From G963665495 sp963667575 (lineage in GTDB: Bacteria > Desulfobacterota > Desulfovibrionia > Desulfovibrionales > Desulfovibrionaceae), in NCBI GenBank assembly GCA_963667575.2, contig CAXXHY010000010.1, positions 197,616 through 261,615 on the forward strand: a stretch of 64,000 nt of DNA. The letters are read 5' to 3'. How positions within the stretch are numbered: the stretch's first letter is position 1; the number at the start of each line of letters is the position of its first letter. A model generated the notes under the pieces. That model did not search any database. It worked only from the letters and a program-made list of their open reading frames with translations, and was not told where the DNA came from. Both the position numbers and the translations under genes were made by a program. Positions 57,194-64,000 of this stretch are shown piece after piece.

Positions 57194-58243
57194 TTATCTC
57201 CCAAACTCATCCACCCAAAAGCCTCCTTTACATTTATCCTTAAACGTTGAATCAACGTTACTCATCAAGTCAACCAAGGACAACGGCGCATCTAACTGAA
57301 CCGGCAGGCTTATATAAACATCTGTTAAGTCTGATCCGTTATTGCATATGATAGTTACCCTCTTATGCGCCCCTGGGAACAAATTACTGTCCAGAGCGTC
57401 AATGAACTCTTTAGTCGTCACGCGTCGGCCACGGTGTACTCGCATGAACGTTGCCATACCACTTTCATTAAATTCGTTATGTAGCCGAATAGCGGTTTCA
57501 AAATATTTATCAGCGTTAGGAGGAACTTCACATAGCCCATGTTTATTCCACTCATGCTTTTGCAAACAAGAGTCGGTATTTGCTGCTGGCATAACGCCTT
57601 GCAAATTTGACAAAACATCATTTGTTATAGGAACATCTGAACATGTATTTGCTTTCTCAAAATCTCCAGTACATGGTCCGTAGCACGTAACACACGCTTC
57701 TTTATTAGGCCATAATCCATGTAGAGTAAAATTATTTGCCATATACGAGTTTTTTAACACGTCAACACACTGTTCTTCATTGCCGTGTTTTTCGCAATAA
57801 CACTCTGTTTTTTCACTATGCGTTTCACAGAAAGCTGGCTGCCAGCTAAGAGCTAGAACATAGCTATCTGCTAAACCTGGCACATTACAGTCAGGGTTAT
57901 TTCTTCTTATTTTGTTACAATCTACTTTTGATTCAGGTTGGATCTTGATATTTTCAATATAACCGCACTCTTTATTAATCCACCTTTTGGACTCAACAGG
58001 CGCTCCTGGTATTTCTATACGATACCAGTCTGCGTTTTCTGCCTTATTCTGCTCCTTAAGTTCATATCGAGTATTTTTACTCGTGATAACACTCCCTGGA
58101 TTGGTTTTATTTTTCTTTGACTGGTATGCCTCACATTGAACTGTAGCGACAAAGTAACCTTTTACAGATACGGCATAAGCAGTTGCACTAAAGACTTGCA
58201 AAATCATAAATGAAAAAATAATAAGGCAAATACGTGAATTCAT
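57194..58243 (-). CDS. Secreted RNase T2 with N-terminal SH3-like region
   Basis: About 349 residues. The start at 58243 (MNSRICLIIFSFMILQVFSATAYA) gives a signal peptide and follows AGGGG. Residues about 25-95 look like a bacterial SH3-type domain (GYFVATVQCEAYQ, WYRIEIPG, RWINKECG). The catalytic domain has both RNase T2 signatures: FTLHGLWP (CAS1) and KHEWNKHGLC (CAS2), with the two His and Glu. About 18 cysteines suggest many disulphides, so folding in the periplasm or outside. It precedes the non-secreted endonuclease gene. RNase T2 is common in eukaryotes and scattered in bacteria. Confidence 0.93.
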   Translation of the reverse strand: MNSRICLIIFSFMILQVFSATAYAVSVKGYFVATVQCEAYQSKKNKTNPGSVITSKNTRYELKEQNKAENADWYRIEIPGAPVESKRWINKECGYIENIKIQPESKVDCNKIRRNNPDCNVPGLADSYVLALSWQPAFCETHSEKTECYCEKHGNEEQCVDVLKNSYMANNFTLHGLWPNKEACVTCYGPCTGDFEKANTCSDVPITNDVLSNLQGVMPAANTDSCLQKHEWNKHGLCEVPPNADKYFETAIRLHNEFNESGMATFMRVHRGRRVTTKEFIDALDSNLFPGAHKRVTIICNNGSDLTDVYISLPVQLDAPLSLVDLMSNVDSTFKDKCKGGFWVDEFGR

Positions 58244-59290
58244 AATCTGCCCCTTGTTGCTTGAAATGTGATTTTTTCCCATACTCAATCAGTTTCTCGT
58301 CATCACAATGATTATAATAATTGGCCGTTTCGCCCAGTTATGCCTACGTTGTAAAAAATATAGTAGTCTTTGCCGTGTATGTAGGTGATATCCATTTAGC
58401 TAATCTCCACCCCTCTCAGCATCAATAAGGTCAAGTATCGTATACATGTCGTTTCTAAAGTATGTTAAACATATATTGTTCATAAATTATCTCGTTCATT
58501 ATTAAAGTTTTTTTGGGAGTGCTTATCGCTCTATCTGCTCCCAATAACAGATTTGCCCAGCAGAAAGATTTATTTTTTTAGGGAAATGTTTTGAGCGATA
58601 CAGTCATATCCATAACTTGAAATTTTGTGTTTTTTTAGTTGAACAAAATTATAAGGATATAGACACTCAGGTTCGTATGTCGCGTTGAAGAAGTATAGAA
58701 CAGATAATTCAGATTTTGCATCATCATATCCTTCAAAAATCCACCATTGAAATTAAAGCAAACAATATTTTGTGTTATAATTTATCCTATAAGCATATAT
58801 AGTTTTTTATTATTTTAGCAAGCTCAAACATTTTCGTAAGGCTTGTTTCCTCCATATCAAAAACGCCCATAGTGATAGGCAATAAGTCCCGATTTATTAC
58901 AACAGATTGGATCAAATCTTCATGAACTCTGACACATCATGAGCTTCTACTCAAAAGTAAAATAAATATTTATTAATAAGTCAATAACTACATAAGCTTT
59001 TTAAAATAGTTTAGTCTAGCGATAATTGTGCAGGTAAAAACTGCTGTGGACGATAGGGAGTCTAGTCGCCGCAAAAAACTCCCCCCGAACGATGAAATCA
59101 GGAGGAGTCACTTGCTGAAACTACCATGAGTGTACTAGCTGAAATGTTTCATAACCCACATTACCAAAACACCAGTAGTAAGAGAGGTCGCTAATGCTGA
59201 AAGCATCTGACTCAGCAATTTGTTGCTGTCAATATTACCAAGAATCCGATTTGTCGCCTCAGAGATCTCACGGGCTCTGGCTGCTGCACT
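58244..59290. other. Long AT-rich region without a gene
   Basis: About one kilobase, very AT-rich between 58470 and 59030, with many stops in all frames. It separates the nuclease pair from the mobilisation remnant. A terminator for the latter lies at 59073-59108. No tRNA, repeat array or conserved frame was recognised. Confidence 0.55.
59073..59108 (-). terminator. Rho-independent terminator, minus strand
   Basis: On the minus strand ACTCCTCC pairs with GGGGGAGT (one G-U) followed by six T. It would end transcription coming from the mobilisation gene remnant. Confidence 0.75.
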
Positions 59291-59563
59291 TTAGCATTCC
59301 GAGAAGCAGTTATTCATTCTGGCCTCTTGCCGGTTTAGTGTTTCAACGGGATAGTCCCTCACTTGGCGAGCGGCTACTCCGACTTCTGCTGCCGCCCGAG
59401 AGATAGCGGTCCGCAATTCCTTGATAAGCTTTATCGACTCCCTCGAGCTCTTGATCCTTTCTTCTTCCTGCATGCTCAGCACTTTCAGCTGTGTTTCCAG
59501 CCTCGCTTGATCGTCCCCGCTCTGTGTGGAATTCATTCTTTTCAACTCCTCTATTTTGCTCAT
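59291..59563 (-). CDS. Coiled-coil mobilisation accessory-like protein
   Basis: 90 residues from ATG 59563, eight bases after GAGG. It is almost fully helical (MSKIEELKRMNS, LETQLKVLSMQEEERIKSS, LIKELRTAISRAAAEVG) with an Arg-rich end. It overlaps the relaxase reading frame in another phase, as accessory Mob proteins do in RSF1010/ColE1-type plasmids. It may still be translatable although the relaxase is broken. Function assigned by context only. Confidence 0.5.
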   Translation of the reverse strand: MSKIEELKRMNSTQSGDDQARLETQLKVLSMQEEERIKSSRESIKLIKELRTAISRAAAEVGVAARQVRDYPVETLNRQEARMNNCFSEC

Positions 59564-59790
59564 AATATAATCCTCGCTGTTGCAATGCGTTCCATGTGTA
59601 CCCTTTCCCGAGTTTGCTCCCTTTGAAGGCGACACCTTCAAGTGAAAAGCTCACTCCGGAGACATATCCAGTACGGGCCTTGTTCAAGCGAACTTCAACG
59701 CCCTTCCCGGCCAAATCAATACAAAAGTCATCAAAGTCTTGCCCGCTGCCCAACGCCGTATCTACGAGCGTTTACAGCCGCATACCTACG
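59343..59790 (-). pseudogene. Remnant B of a mobilisation relaxase
   Basis: The frame reads LVDTALGSGQDFDDFC, then DLAGKGVEVRLNKARTGYVSG, VSFSLEGVAFKGSKLGKGYTW and QQRGLYYEQNR, which is the C-terminal region of MobA-type relaxases (the VSFS-EGVAFKGS-LG-YTW block is diagnostic). Just upstream the codon matching Gln in remnant A is TAA, so the catalytic N-terminal part, already missing, could not be read through. The tail is Glu/Arg/Ser-rich. No HUH or Tyr motif survives. Confidence 0.78.
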
Positions 59791-59888
59791 GAGGGCTCTC
59801 CGGTACGGAGTGAGGGTCCTGCTCGCCGTTGGAAAATGTGAAAACAAAGGAAGAGTCGCACTTGAGTCTGGAGTAAGAGAGCAAAAGA

Positions 59889-59920
59889 AAACGCCCGGTT
59901 CGGAAACGAATCGGGCGTTT
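59889..59920. terminator. Hairpin, probable terminator
   Basis: 9-bp stem AAACGCCCG / CGGGCGTTT; on the minus strand followed by TTTCTTTTGC. Upstream border of remnant B. Confidence 0.7.
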
Positions 59921-60208
59921 AATTGGTCATGTAATGGCGGGAGGGTGATCTCCAAATAAACTTGTTAACTATGAGTTATGATTAAACAATATATTTTAAA
60001 ATTAATTATATATCCGGTATTATATCCGGTTTAAAGCGACTCTGGGAGAATATTATTTGCCAGTTCAAAATGCAAAAATGGCCTTCGAACCGACGTGCCA
60101 TAATTTAATAAAATTTTTGCCCTGGAGGTGAACAATATGCACAAGTTGTTCTGGGGAAAAGAGCCTGATGTTTTTGTAAGCAGATAAAGTCTGGACCACT
60201 ACAAATAA
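59921..60208. other. AT-rich interval with a 12-bp-period direct repeat
   Basis: Contains TATATCCGGT at 60009 and again at 60021, and a 16-codon frame at 60137. Otherwise nothing. Confidence 0.4.
60137..60187 (+). other. Sixteen-codon open frame with a strong ribosome site
   Basis: GGAGGTG precedes an ATG encoding MHKLFWGKEPDVFVSR and a stop. It may be a leader peptide or the stump of a truncated gene. Confidence 0.35.
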
Positions 60209-60652
60209 TCAATTAAAACGACAATTGTAATACTTGGCTTTCATTTCTTCAGGCAGAATATTATAATAATCACGGTAATTATCTATCCATCGTTTAACTT
60301 GAATGTTTGCTTGTTCTTCTATCCCATTTAATTGTTTTATGTTGACTATTTGCATGTGTTTACAATAATGATGTGCAAGCTCATGTAAAATAATAACTTC
60401 ACTAGGATCTTTATGTTCTAATATTTCATTTTGATTAAATACAATTATTCCTGTTCTTGCATTTAGTTCATGATTAGGGAAAGGAAAATATGTTGCAATA
60501 TCGCGTAAAACTATTGTAACAATTGTATTCACAATATTAATGAGTTCATCAAGTCTGATCATAGAAAGAGCATTCCAATATTTATTGCTAAATTCTTCAT
60601 TAGCAGCTATTGGGTTCAATTTTTTAATAGTTTCATAATCTACATAAAGCAT
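60209..60652 (-). CDS. Putative HELAHH metalloprotease-like protein
   Basis: 147 residues from ATG 60652, seven bases after GGAG; an ATG four codons upstream is possible. The only motif is HELAHHYCKH near residue 92, a gluzincin-type zinc site, as in small ImmA/IrrE-like or WLM-type peptidases. The N-terminal half is helical and hydrophobic in part (LINIVNTIVTIVLRDIATYF). It is AT-rich and follows, on the same strand, a 244-residue helical protein 78 bases upstream, so the two are likely co-transcribed. A regulator-cleaving protease of a defence or mobile element is an inference. Confidence 0.6.
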   Translation of the reverse strand: MLYVDYETIKKLNPIAANEEFSNKYWNALSMIRLDELINIVNTIVTIVLRDIATYFPFPNHELNARTGIIVFNQNEILEHKDPSEVIILHELAHHYCKHMQIVNIKQLNGIEEQANIQVKRWIDNYRDYYNILPEEMKAKYYNCRFN

Positions 60653-60729
60653 AGACATCTCCATAAAATTTTTGTTAAATAAAAAATTAAATTATTGATT
60701 AAAAAATAATATTATAATTATATAAATTT

Positions 60730-61464
60730 TTATTCTAAACCAAGCGCCTTTTTTGCCTCAATGAATGCAGGTGGCAAAGCTAATACAGCCTTAGTTCCAA
60801 TAGACAATTGTAGCATCTTACCCATAAATTCAGACATTTTAGTTACTATTTTTTTATTTTCGCCTTCGTTAAATTTTTCCCGATTATATTGGATAAAGAG
60901 CCTTCCAAGAAAGAGATCATAAGTGTCTGTAAAAGGCCTTGCTCCGTTTACTTTATACAGAAAAATAGTTTTCCTAGCAGATTCAACTATTGAAAGTAAA
61001 ATTTCTCGTAACTCTTCGTGTGCACAGTCTTCAACAATTGAAGATAATTCTTCTACACCGGAAACAAGCTCTTCATACTGTTCTTTTGTTATTTTTTTCT
61101 CACTACAAACAGCTGTAAAAAAATTAGCATATGCTGTTAGTGCAACAATTGCTTCAGGCTTAAGCCGTCCAACGCAATCCCCCCAGCTCCGCTCTAAGTT
61201 AACTTCATAGCACTGTTCGAAAATTAAGCGAAGATTACCTAAAAATTCGTCAGGAATTTTCTCACTTCTTTTGATTATTTCTTCAATATTTTTCGCCAAC
61301 CTTGCTAATTCATAGGCAAACATCAAAGCATCATCCTTATCAGTGCCAACGCCATAAACTTTCAAATAAACTTTCCACGTTGGCTCATTGCGAGGAGCAG
61401 CTTTAAGTTCTTCTATTATTTCAAGTAATCGCTGTGGGGCATTAAATCTCTTTGGCACTTCCAT
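60730..61464 (-). CDS. All-helical hypothetical protein, 244 residues
   Basis: Not recognised. ATG follows GGGAG. Nearly every segment is amphipathic helix (PQRLLEIIEELKAA, LARLAKNIEEIIKRSEKI, SGVEELSSIVEDCAHEELREILLSIV), with no signal peptide, membrane helix or metal motif. It is upstream of the HELAHH gene on the same strand. The two could be a pair such as protease plus substrate or inhibitor, but no family was recalled. Confidence 0.65.
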   Translation of the reverse strand: MEVPKRFNAPQRLLEIIEELKAAPRNEPTWKVYLKVYGVGTDKDDALMFAYELARLAKNIEEIIKRSEKIPDEFLGNLRLIFEQCYEVNLERSWGDCVGRLKPEAIVALTAYANFFTAVCSEKKITKEQYEELVSGVEELSSIVEDCAHEELREILLSIVESARKTIFLYKVNGARPFTDTYDLFLGRLFIQYNREKFNEGENKKIVTKMSEFMGKMLQLSIGTKAVLALPPAFIEAKKALGLE

Positions 61465-61912
61465 TTCTACTCCCTGTTTAATGATAATCTATTACCTAAT
61501 ATCACAATTTAAATGCTATAAAATGCATATTGTCAAGAACCTTCCCGCTAGCCCCGACCGCTCCCCCCGGCTTGGTCGCTGGCTTAACCAATTTGAAGGT
61601 TGGGCAATTTTTCCTTACCCTTCCTCCTCCGACATCCGCCCCTTCGCCTCCTCTGAAAACACCGCCTTCAATTGCGCACCGATCATACCCCGCTGGCTTA
61701 CAGAAAGGTGCCTGCGCTTGAGATTCATCACGGCAGGACTACTATAATTTTCATTGTCCTTAATTTTAGAGGTTTACATTGCTCGCTGTAGAATACCTTA
61801 CGACCACCTCTTGATGGGTGGGGATTCACGTATTATTTCCAGCTATTCTTGACATCATATTGTTTTATGGAACTATCTTAAAATCCAAGAGCGGACACTC
61901 CAGGAGATTCCA
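61465..61912. other. Interval with ParB-like relic and upstream region of the GNAT-like gene
   Basis: About 450 bases. 61530-61747 is a pseudogene (separate entry). The rest, 61750-61912, is AT-rich upstream sequence; a CACCTC/GGTGGG mini-hairpin occurs near 61805. Confidence 0.5.
61530..61747 (-). pseudogene. Broken ParB-like plasmid-type gene
   Basis: The minus strand encodes NLKRRHLSVSQRGMIGAQL, then KAVFSEEAKGR and a stop at 61615, and after it LPNLQIG-stop and, in another phase, GAVGASGKVLDNM. Intact relatives on plasmids and phages read LHRRHL(T/S)-x-x-QRAMI-A-x-L ... AG-AVGVSGKSV. At least one stop and one frame change (at a GGGGGG run near 61560) break it. Confidence 0.65.
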
Positions 61913-62584
61913 ATGGATGTTGATTTTAATGATTTTGACGTGGTGTATAATGTTATCAGACCATTAGGAGACGACCTTGACCATGAATATGTTCCAATCG
62001 AAATAAAAGGTAGGATTGTTCAGGTTGACCTTGGAGGTAATGAAGTATGTATGGCCGGGGTGATAGAAGCGTTTCTGGTTAATAATATATTATCTCCTCA
62101 TCCCCTTGAATTTGTATGTGATGCCCATAGTCAAAACCTATTCGACCTTTACGAAGCATTACGCACAGAGGACGATATGCTTTGGGACAAGGGGGACGAG
62201 GATGATGCAGCCGACGACTTCCTCTATATCGGTCGATGTGAAATCCTTCCTGATTATCGAGGCCACAATTTAGGGTTATGGTCACTGGTCAATGTCATAG
62301 CAACCTTTGGTCAAGGTAGCAGCTTTGTTTTTTTAAAACCTTTTCCTCTACAGTTTGAAGGAGGCAATCAATGTCTCCTAGGGGATAAGCTAAAGCTTGA
62401 TGTGTTTACTAAGTCTGAAAAGAAAGCGTACAAAAAACTCAAAGAGCATTACGCCAAAGTCGGCTTTGTTGATGTGCCTAGAACTGAATATATGAGCCTA
62501 AACTGGGATAAACGAATAGAACTTTTTGAAGCTATAGGCTCAGGGGAATGTCGTGAATGGATTGAAGGCATTCTTGACGAGTAA
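61913..62584 (+). CDS. GNAT-like protein, 223 residues
   Basis: ATG follows CAGGAG. The middle (about 95-145) resembles the acetyl-CoA-binding core of GNAT acetyltransferases: FLYIGRCEILPDYRGHNLGLWSLVNVI, with Arg-Gly-His-x-Leu-Gly in the pyrophosphate-loop position, and later YAKVGFVDVPRTEYMSLNW as a GNAT-type last strand. The first 90 residues are an acidic all-beta or mixed domain (EIKGRIVQVDLGGNEVC). Substrate unknown. Lone gene in the accessory region. Confidence 0.6.
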   Translation: MDVDFNDFDVVYNVIRPLGDDLDHEYVPIEIKGRIVQVDLGGNEVCMAGVIEAFLVNNILSPHPLEFVCDAHSQNLFDLYEALRTEDDMLWDKGDEDDAADDFLYIGRCEILPDYRGHNLGLWSLVNVIATFGQGSSFVFLKPFPLQFEGGNQCLLGDKLKLDVFTKSEKKAYKKLKEHYAKVGFVDVPRTEYMSLNWDKRIELFEAIGSGECREWIEGILDE

Positions 62585-62714
62585 GTATTTTCCCCCGTTC
62601 TGGCGAAAACTGTTCCTGTGGACTTTATCTCAATTCGGAGAAAAAGTTATTTTCGCTAAATTTTTAGCGTTTAAAAATGCCCTGATTCTGAGGCAAAATC
62701 AGATCGAAAAATGA

Positions 62715-62999
62715 ATGCTATTTTGCCCTGGAAATAAGGCAAAATCCCTCCGCCAGATTGGCCGGGAGTTGTCGGCGGAGATTGAGCGGATATTTCAGAC
62801 GAAGGTGCACCCGAACACAATCAGGATGAAAGCAGCAAGGATCAAGGCTGGCACAAATGTGCCACCAGCAGAAAACCCTGCAACGGCGGGGGATGAGGGT
62901 GGTTGCACTGGATGCAGGATAACCCCCGATGAAGTTGTAAAAAGAGTTGATTCGCTTGTTGAAAACAAGATGATGTCCGTTAAGGAAGTTTTTTTATAA
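62715..62999 (+). CDS. DNA-binding-like protein fragment, 94 residues
   Basis: Probable fragment. Residues 9-47 (KAKSLRQIGRELSAEIERIF and KVHPNTIRMKAARIKAG) look like a helix-turn-helix of plasmid or phage regulators; the C-terminal part has a GCTGC motif and a helix. The ATG has no ribosome site and sits inside sequence that would be coding in other phases, so the true N-terminus is likely lost. Flanked by a palindrome CGCTAAA/TTTAGCG near 62654. Confidence 0.45.
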   Translation: MLFCPGNKAKSLRQIGRELSAEIERIFQTKVHPNTIRMKAARIKAGTNVPPAENPATAGDEGGCTGCRITPDEVVKRVDSLVENKMMSVKEVFL

Positions 63000-63106
63000 T
63001 TGCCCACATTTCGAGTGTTGACAATTTTTGTAGTATTTTATTATCAAAAAATATATATTTTGTTTCTATCCTAGCGATAACAAATTCATGAAATGTGAGC
63101 TAATAT

Positions 63107-63911
63107 ATGAAATATCAGATTCTGATACAGATAATAATATTATTAGTGTCGTCATTTTTTGCTTATATTAATATTATAACATGGGTTGATTCATTAATCT
63201 TATCTATTTTATCATTTGTTTTTGTGGAATTAATATCCCATAAGCTTGAATACAGTTATTCCTCTTCTAAAATTAAATCGGATATTTTTTTAGTTAATAA
63301 TAGCCTGCAAAATATTGATCAACGTGTTCAGTTAAATTTATTGCAACTAAATCTTAAAGAAAAGATGAGCAATCTGAAACATCCATATTTTGTTTCTATT
63401 ATGCAGTATAAACTTGAAAATTTTATAAATGAATCTGAAAATATTTTTAATAATGAGCATATAACGAAGCCTGTCAATTATGATACTTATGGTGCTACAG
63501 GGTTAAAGTTTACCAAAAAAAAACTTGAAATGTGTAAGTTGCATTGAAGACTACTGGGATGACAGGAATGATACAGATTATTTAAATTTTCAAAGACAAC
63601 TAATATCAAATGGGGTTGAGATAAAAAGATTATTTGTTTTCTCTAGTAAAAATAAAGAAAAGGTTTTCAGAGAGATGAAAAACCAACAAAAAATTGGCAT
63701 AGAAGTGAAAGGACTTGATATTGAAAAGCATGGCGACGATTATTTTTTTAGAGACTATCTGATTCAAGATGATATTTTGCTAGTTGATTTAAGTTTTAAT
63801 GGGGAAAGCAAGCATCATAAAGATGCAGTAGAAAAAATAACTCTTAATGGCGTAGCTGCTAGATTGCATGAATTTGAAACATATTGGGGGTTAGGAAAGG
63901 ACTACACATAA
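63107..63911 (+). pseudogene. Membrane-anchored unknown protein split by a frameshift
   Basis: Two frames form one protein. The first (63107-63547) gives two hydrophobic N-terminal segments (YQILIQIIILLVSSFFAYINI, SLILSILSFVFVELI) and a helical part to KFTKKK. The second (63525-63911) continues with CVSCIEDYWDDRND and a soluble domain (EIKRLFVFSSKNKEKVFREM ... VDLSFNGESKHHKDAVEKI). The phases meet at a run of nine A (63515-63523); one base added or lost there restores about 265 residues. Family not recognised. It may be a sequencing artefact, a true pseudogene or a switching tract. Confidence 0.6.
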
Positions 63912-63917
63912 ATGTTT

Positions 63918-64000
63918 TAGTTGGTAGTCCACATTGTAGCTTTAAGCAATGCAGAGCGGTTATTGTCGAGGTCGAGTTCAACGGCAGCTTCCTGGGCCTC
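63918..64000 (-). CDS. C-terminal end of a gene running off the window
   Basis: The minus strand reads AQEAAVELDLDNNRSALLKA to a TAA at 63918. It is open to the window edge and GC-richer than its neighbours, but too short to name. Confidence 0.4.

Noticed and set aside
59928..59955. Sequence resembling the 3' end of a serine tRNA (TGGCGGGAGGGTG), a possible integration site
   Set aside because: No T-loop GTTCGA or anticodon arm follows, and no second copy was found elsewhere in the window.

Overview
The window reads as a chromosome segment from an anaerobic deltaproteobacterium of the Desulfovibrionales type (inference). Supporting genes are an LL-diaminopimelate aminotransferase (DapL) instead of the succinylase route, a YedF selenium-metabolism protein, RtcB, several lipid A genes and two large Cache-type chemoreceptors. 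GC content is moderate (roughly 50-55% by eye) across the first 45 kb. It drops visibly after about 55 kb.

Core part, 1-45 kb. On the minus strand: mutS; a LacI-regulated ABC uptake operon ending in a GpdQ-like phosphodiesterase, with two identical 16-bp operators; then dapL-folK on the plus strand, where folK has no normal start codon. Next come a COG1237 metallo-beta-lactamase protein, a tandem pair of CHASE2 sensors of which only one carries an adenylate cyclase, a lipase-like hydrolase, a queuosine-precursor transporter, a chemoreceptor, rtcB, an OmpA-OmpA-L,D-transpeptidase lipoprotein, uvrB with a K+ channel, a second chemoreceptor, an ACT-ACT-MBL protein and yajC-secD-secF. The segment ends with dsdA, rarD, the msbA-DUF374-lpxL lipid A/acyltransferase cluster, yedF, an RsuA-family pseudouridine synthase and pepA.

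Transition, 45-55 kb. Genes are single and widely spaced: a DUF2079 membrane protein; a secreted decarboxylase resembling the PsiD branch of the phosphatidylserine decarboxylase superfamily, whose signal peptide is out of frame by one base at a run of seven A; a secreted protein with two DM9 (DUF3421) repeats; a small Cys-containing protein; a PaaI-type thioesterase; a diguanylate cyclase; a GuaD-like guanine deaminase; and an orphan LivK-type binding protein.

Accessory part, about 55-64 kb. This is AT-rich and decayed. Two homologous remnants of a mobilisation relaxase lie about 3.6 kb apart in the same orientation, on either side of two nucleases: a DNA/RNA non-specific endonuclease without signal peptide and a secreted RNase T2 with an N-terminal SH3-like region. 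A broken ParB-like plasmid-type gene follows, with a HELAHH putative metalloprotease beside an all-helical unknown protein, a GNAT-like protein, a fragment of a DNA-binding-like protein, and a membrane protein split by a frameshift at a run of nine A. I read this as the wreck of a mobilisable element that carried nuclease and possibly defence cargo.

I found no rRNA, no convincing tRNA, no CRISPR array and no intact transposase or integrase. Protein family assignments come from motif recognition only; no database search was run.
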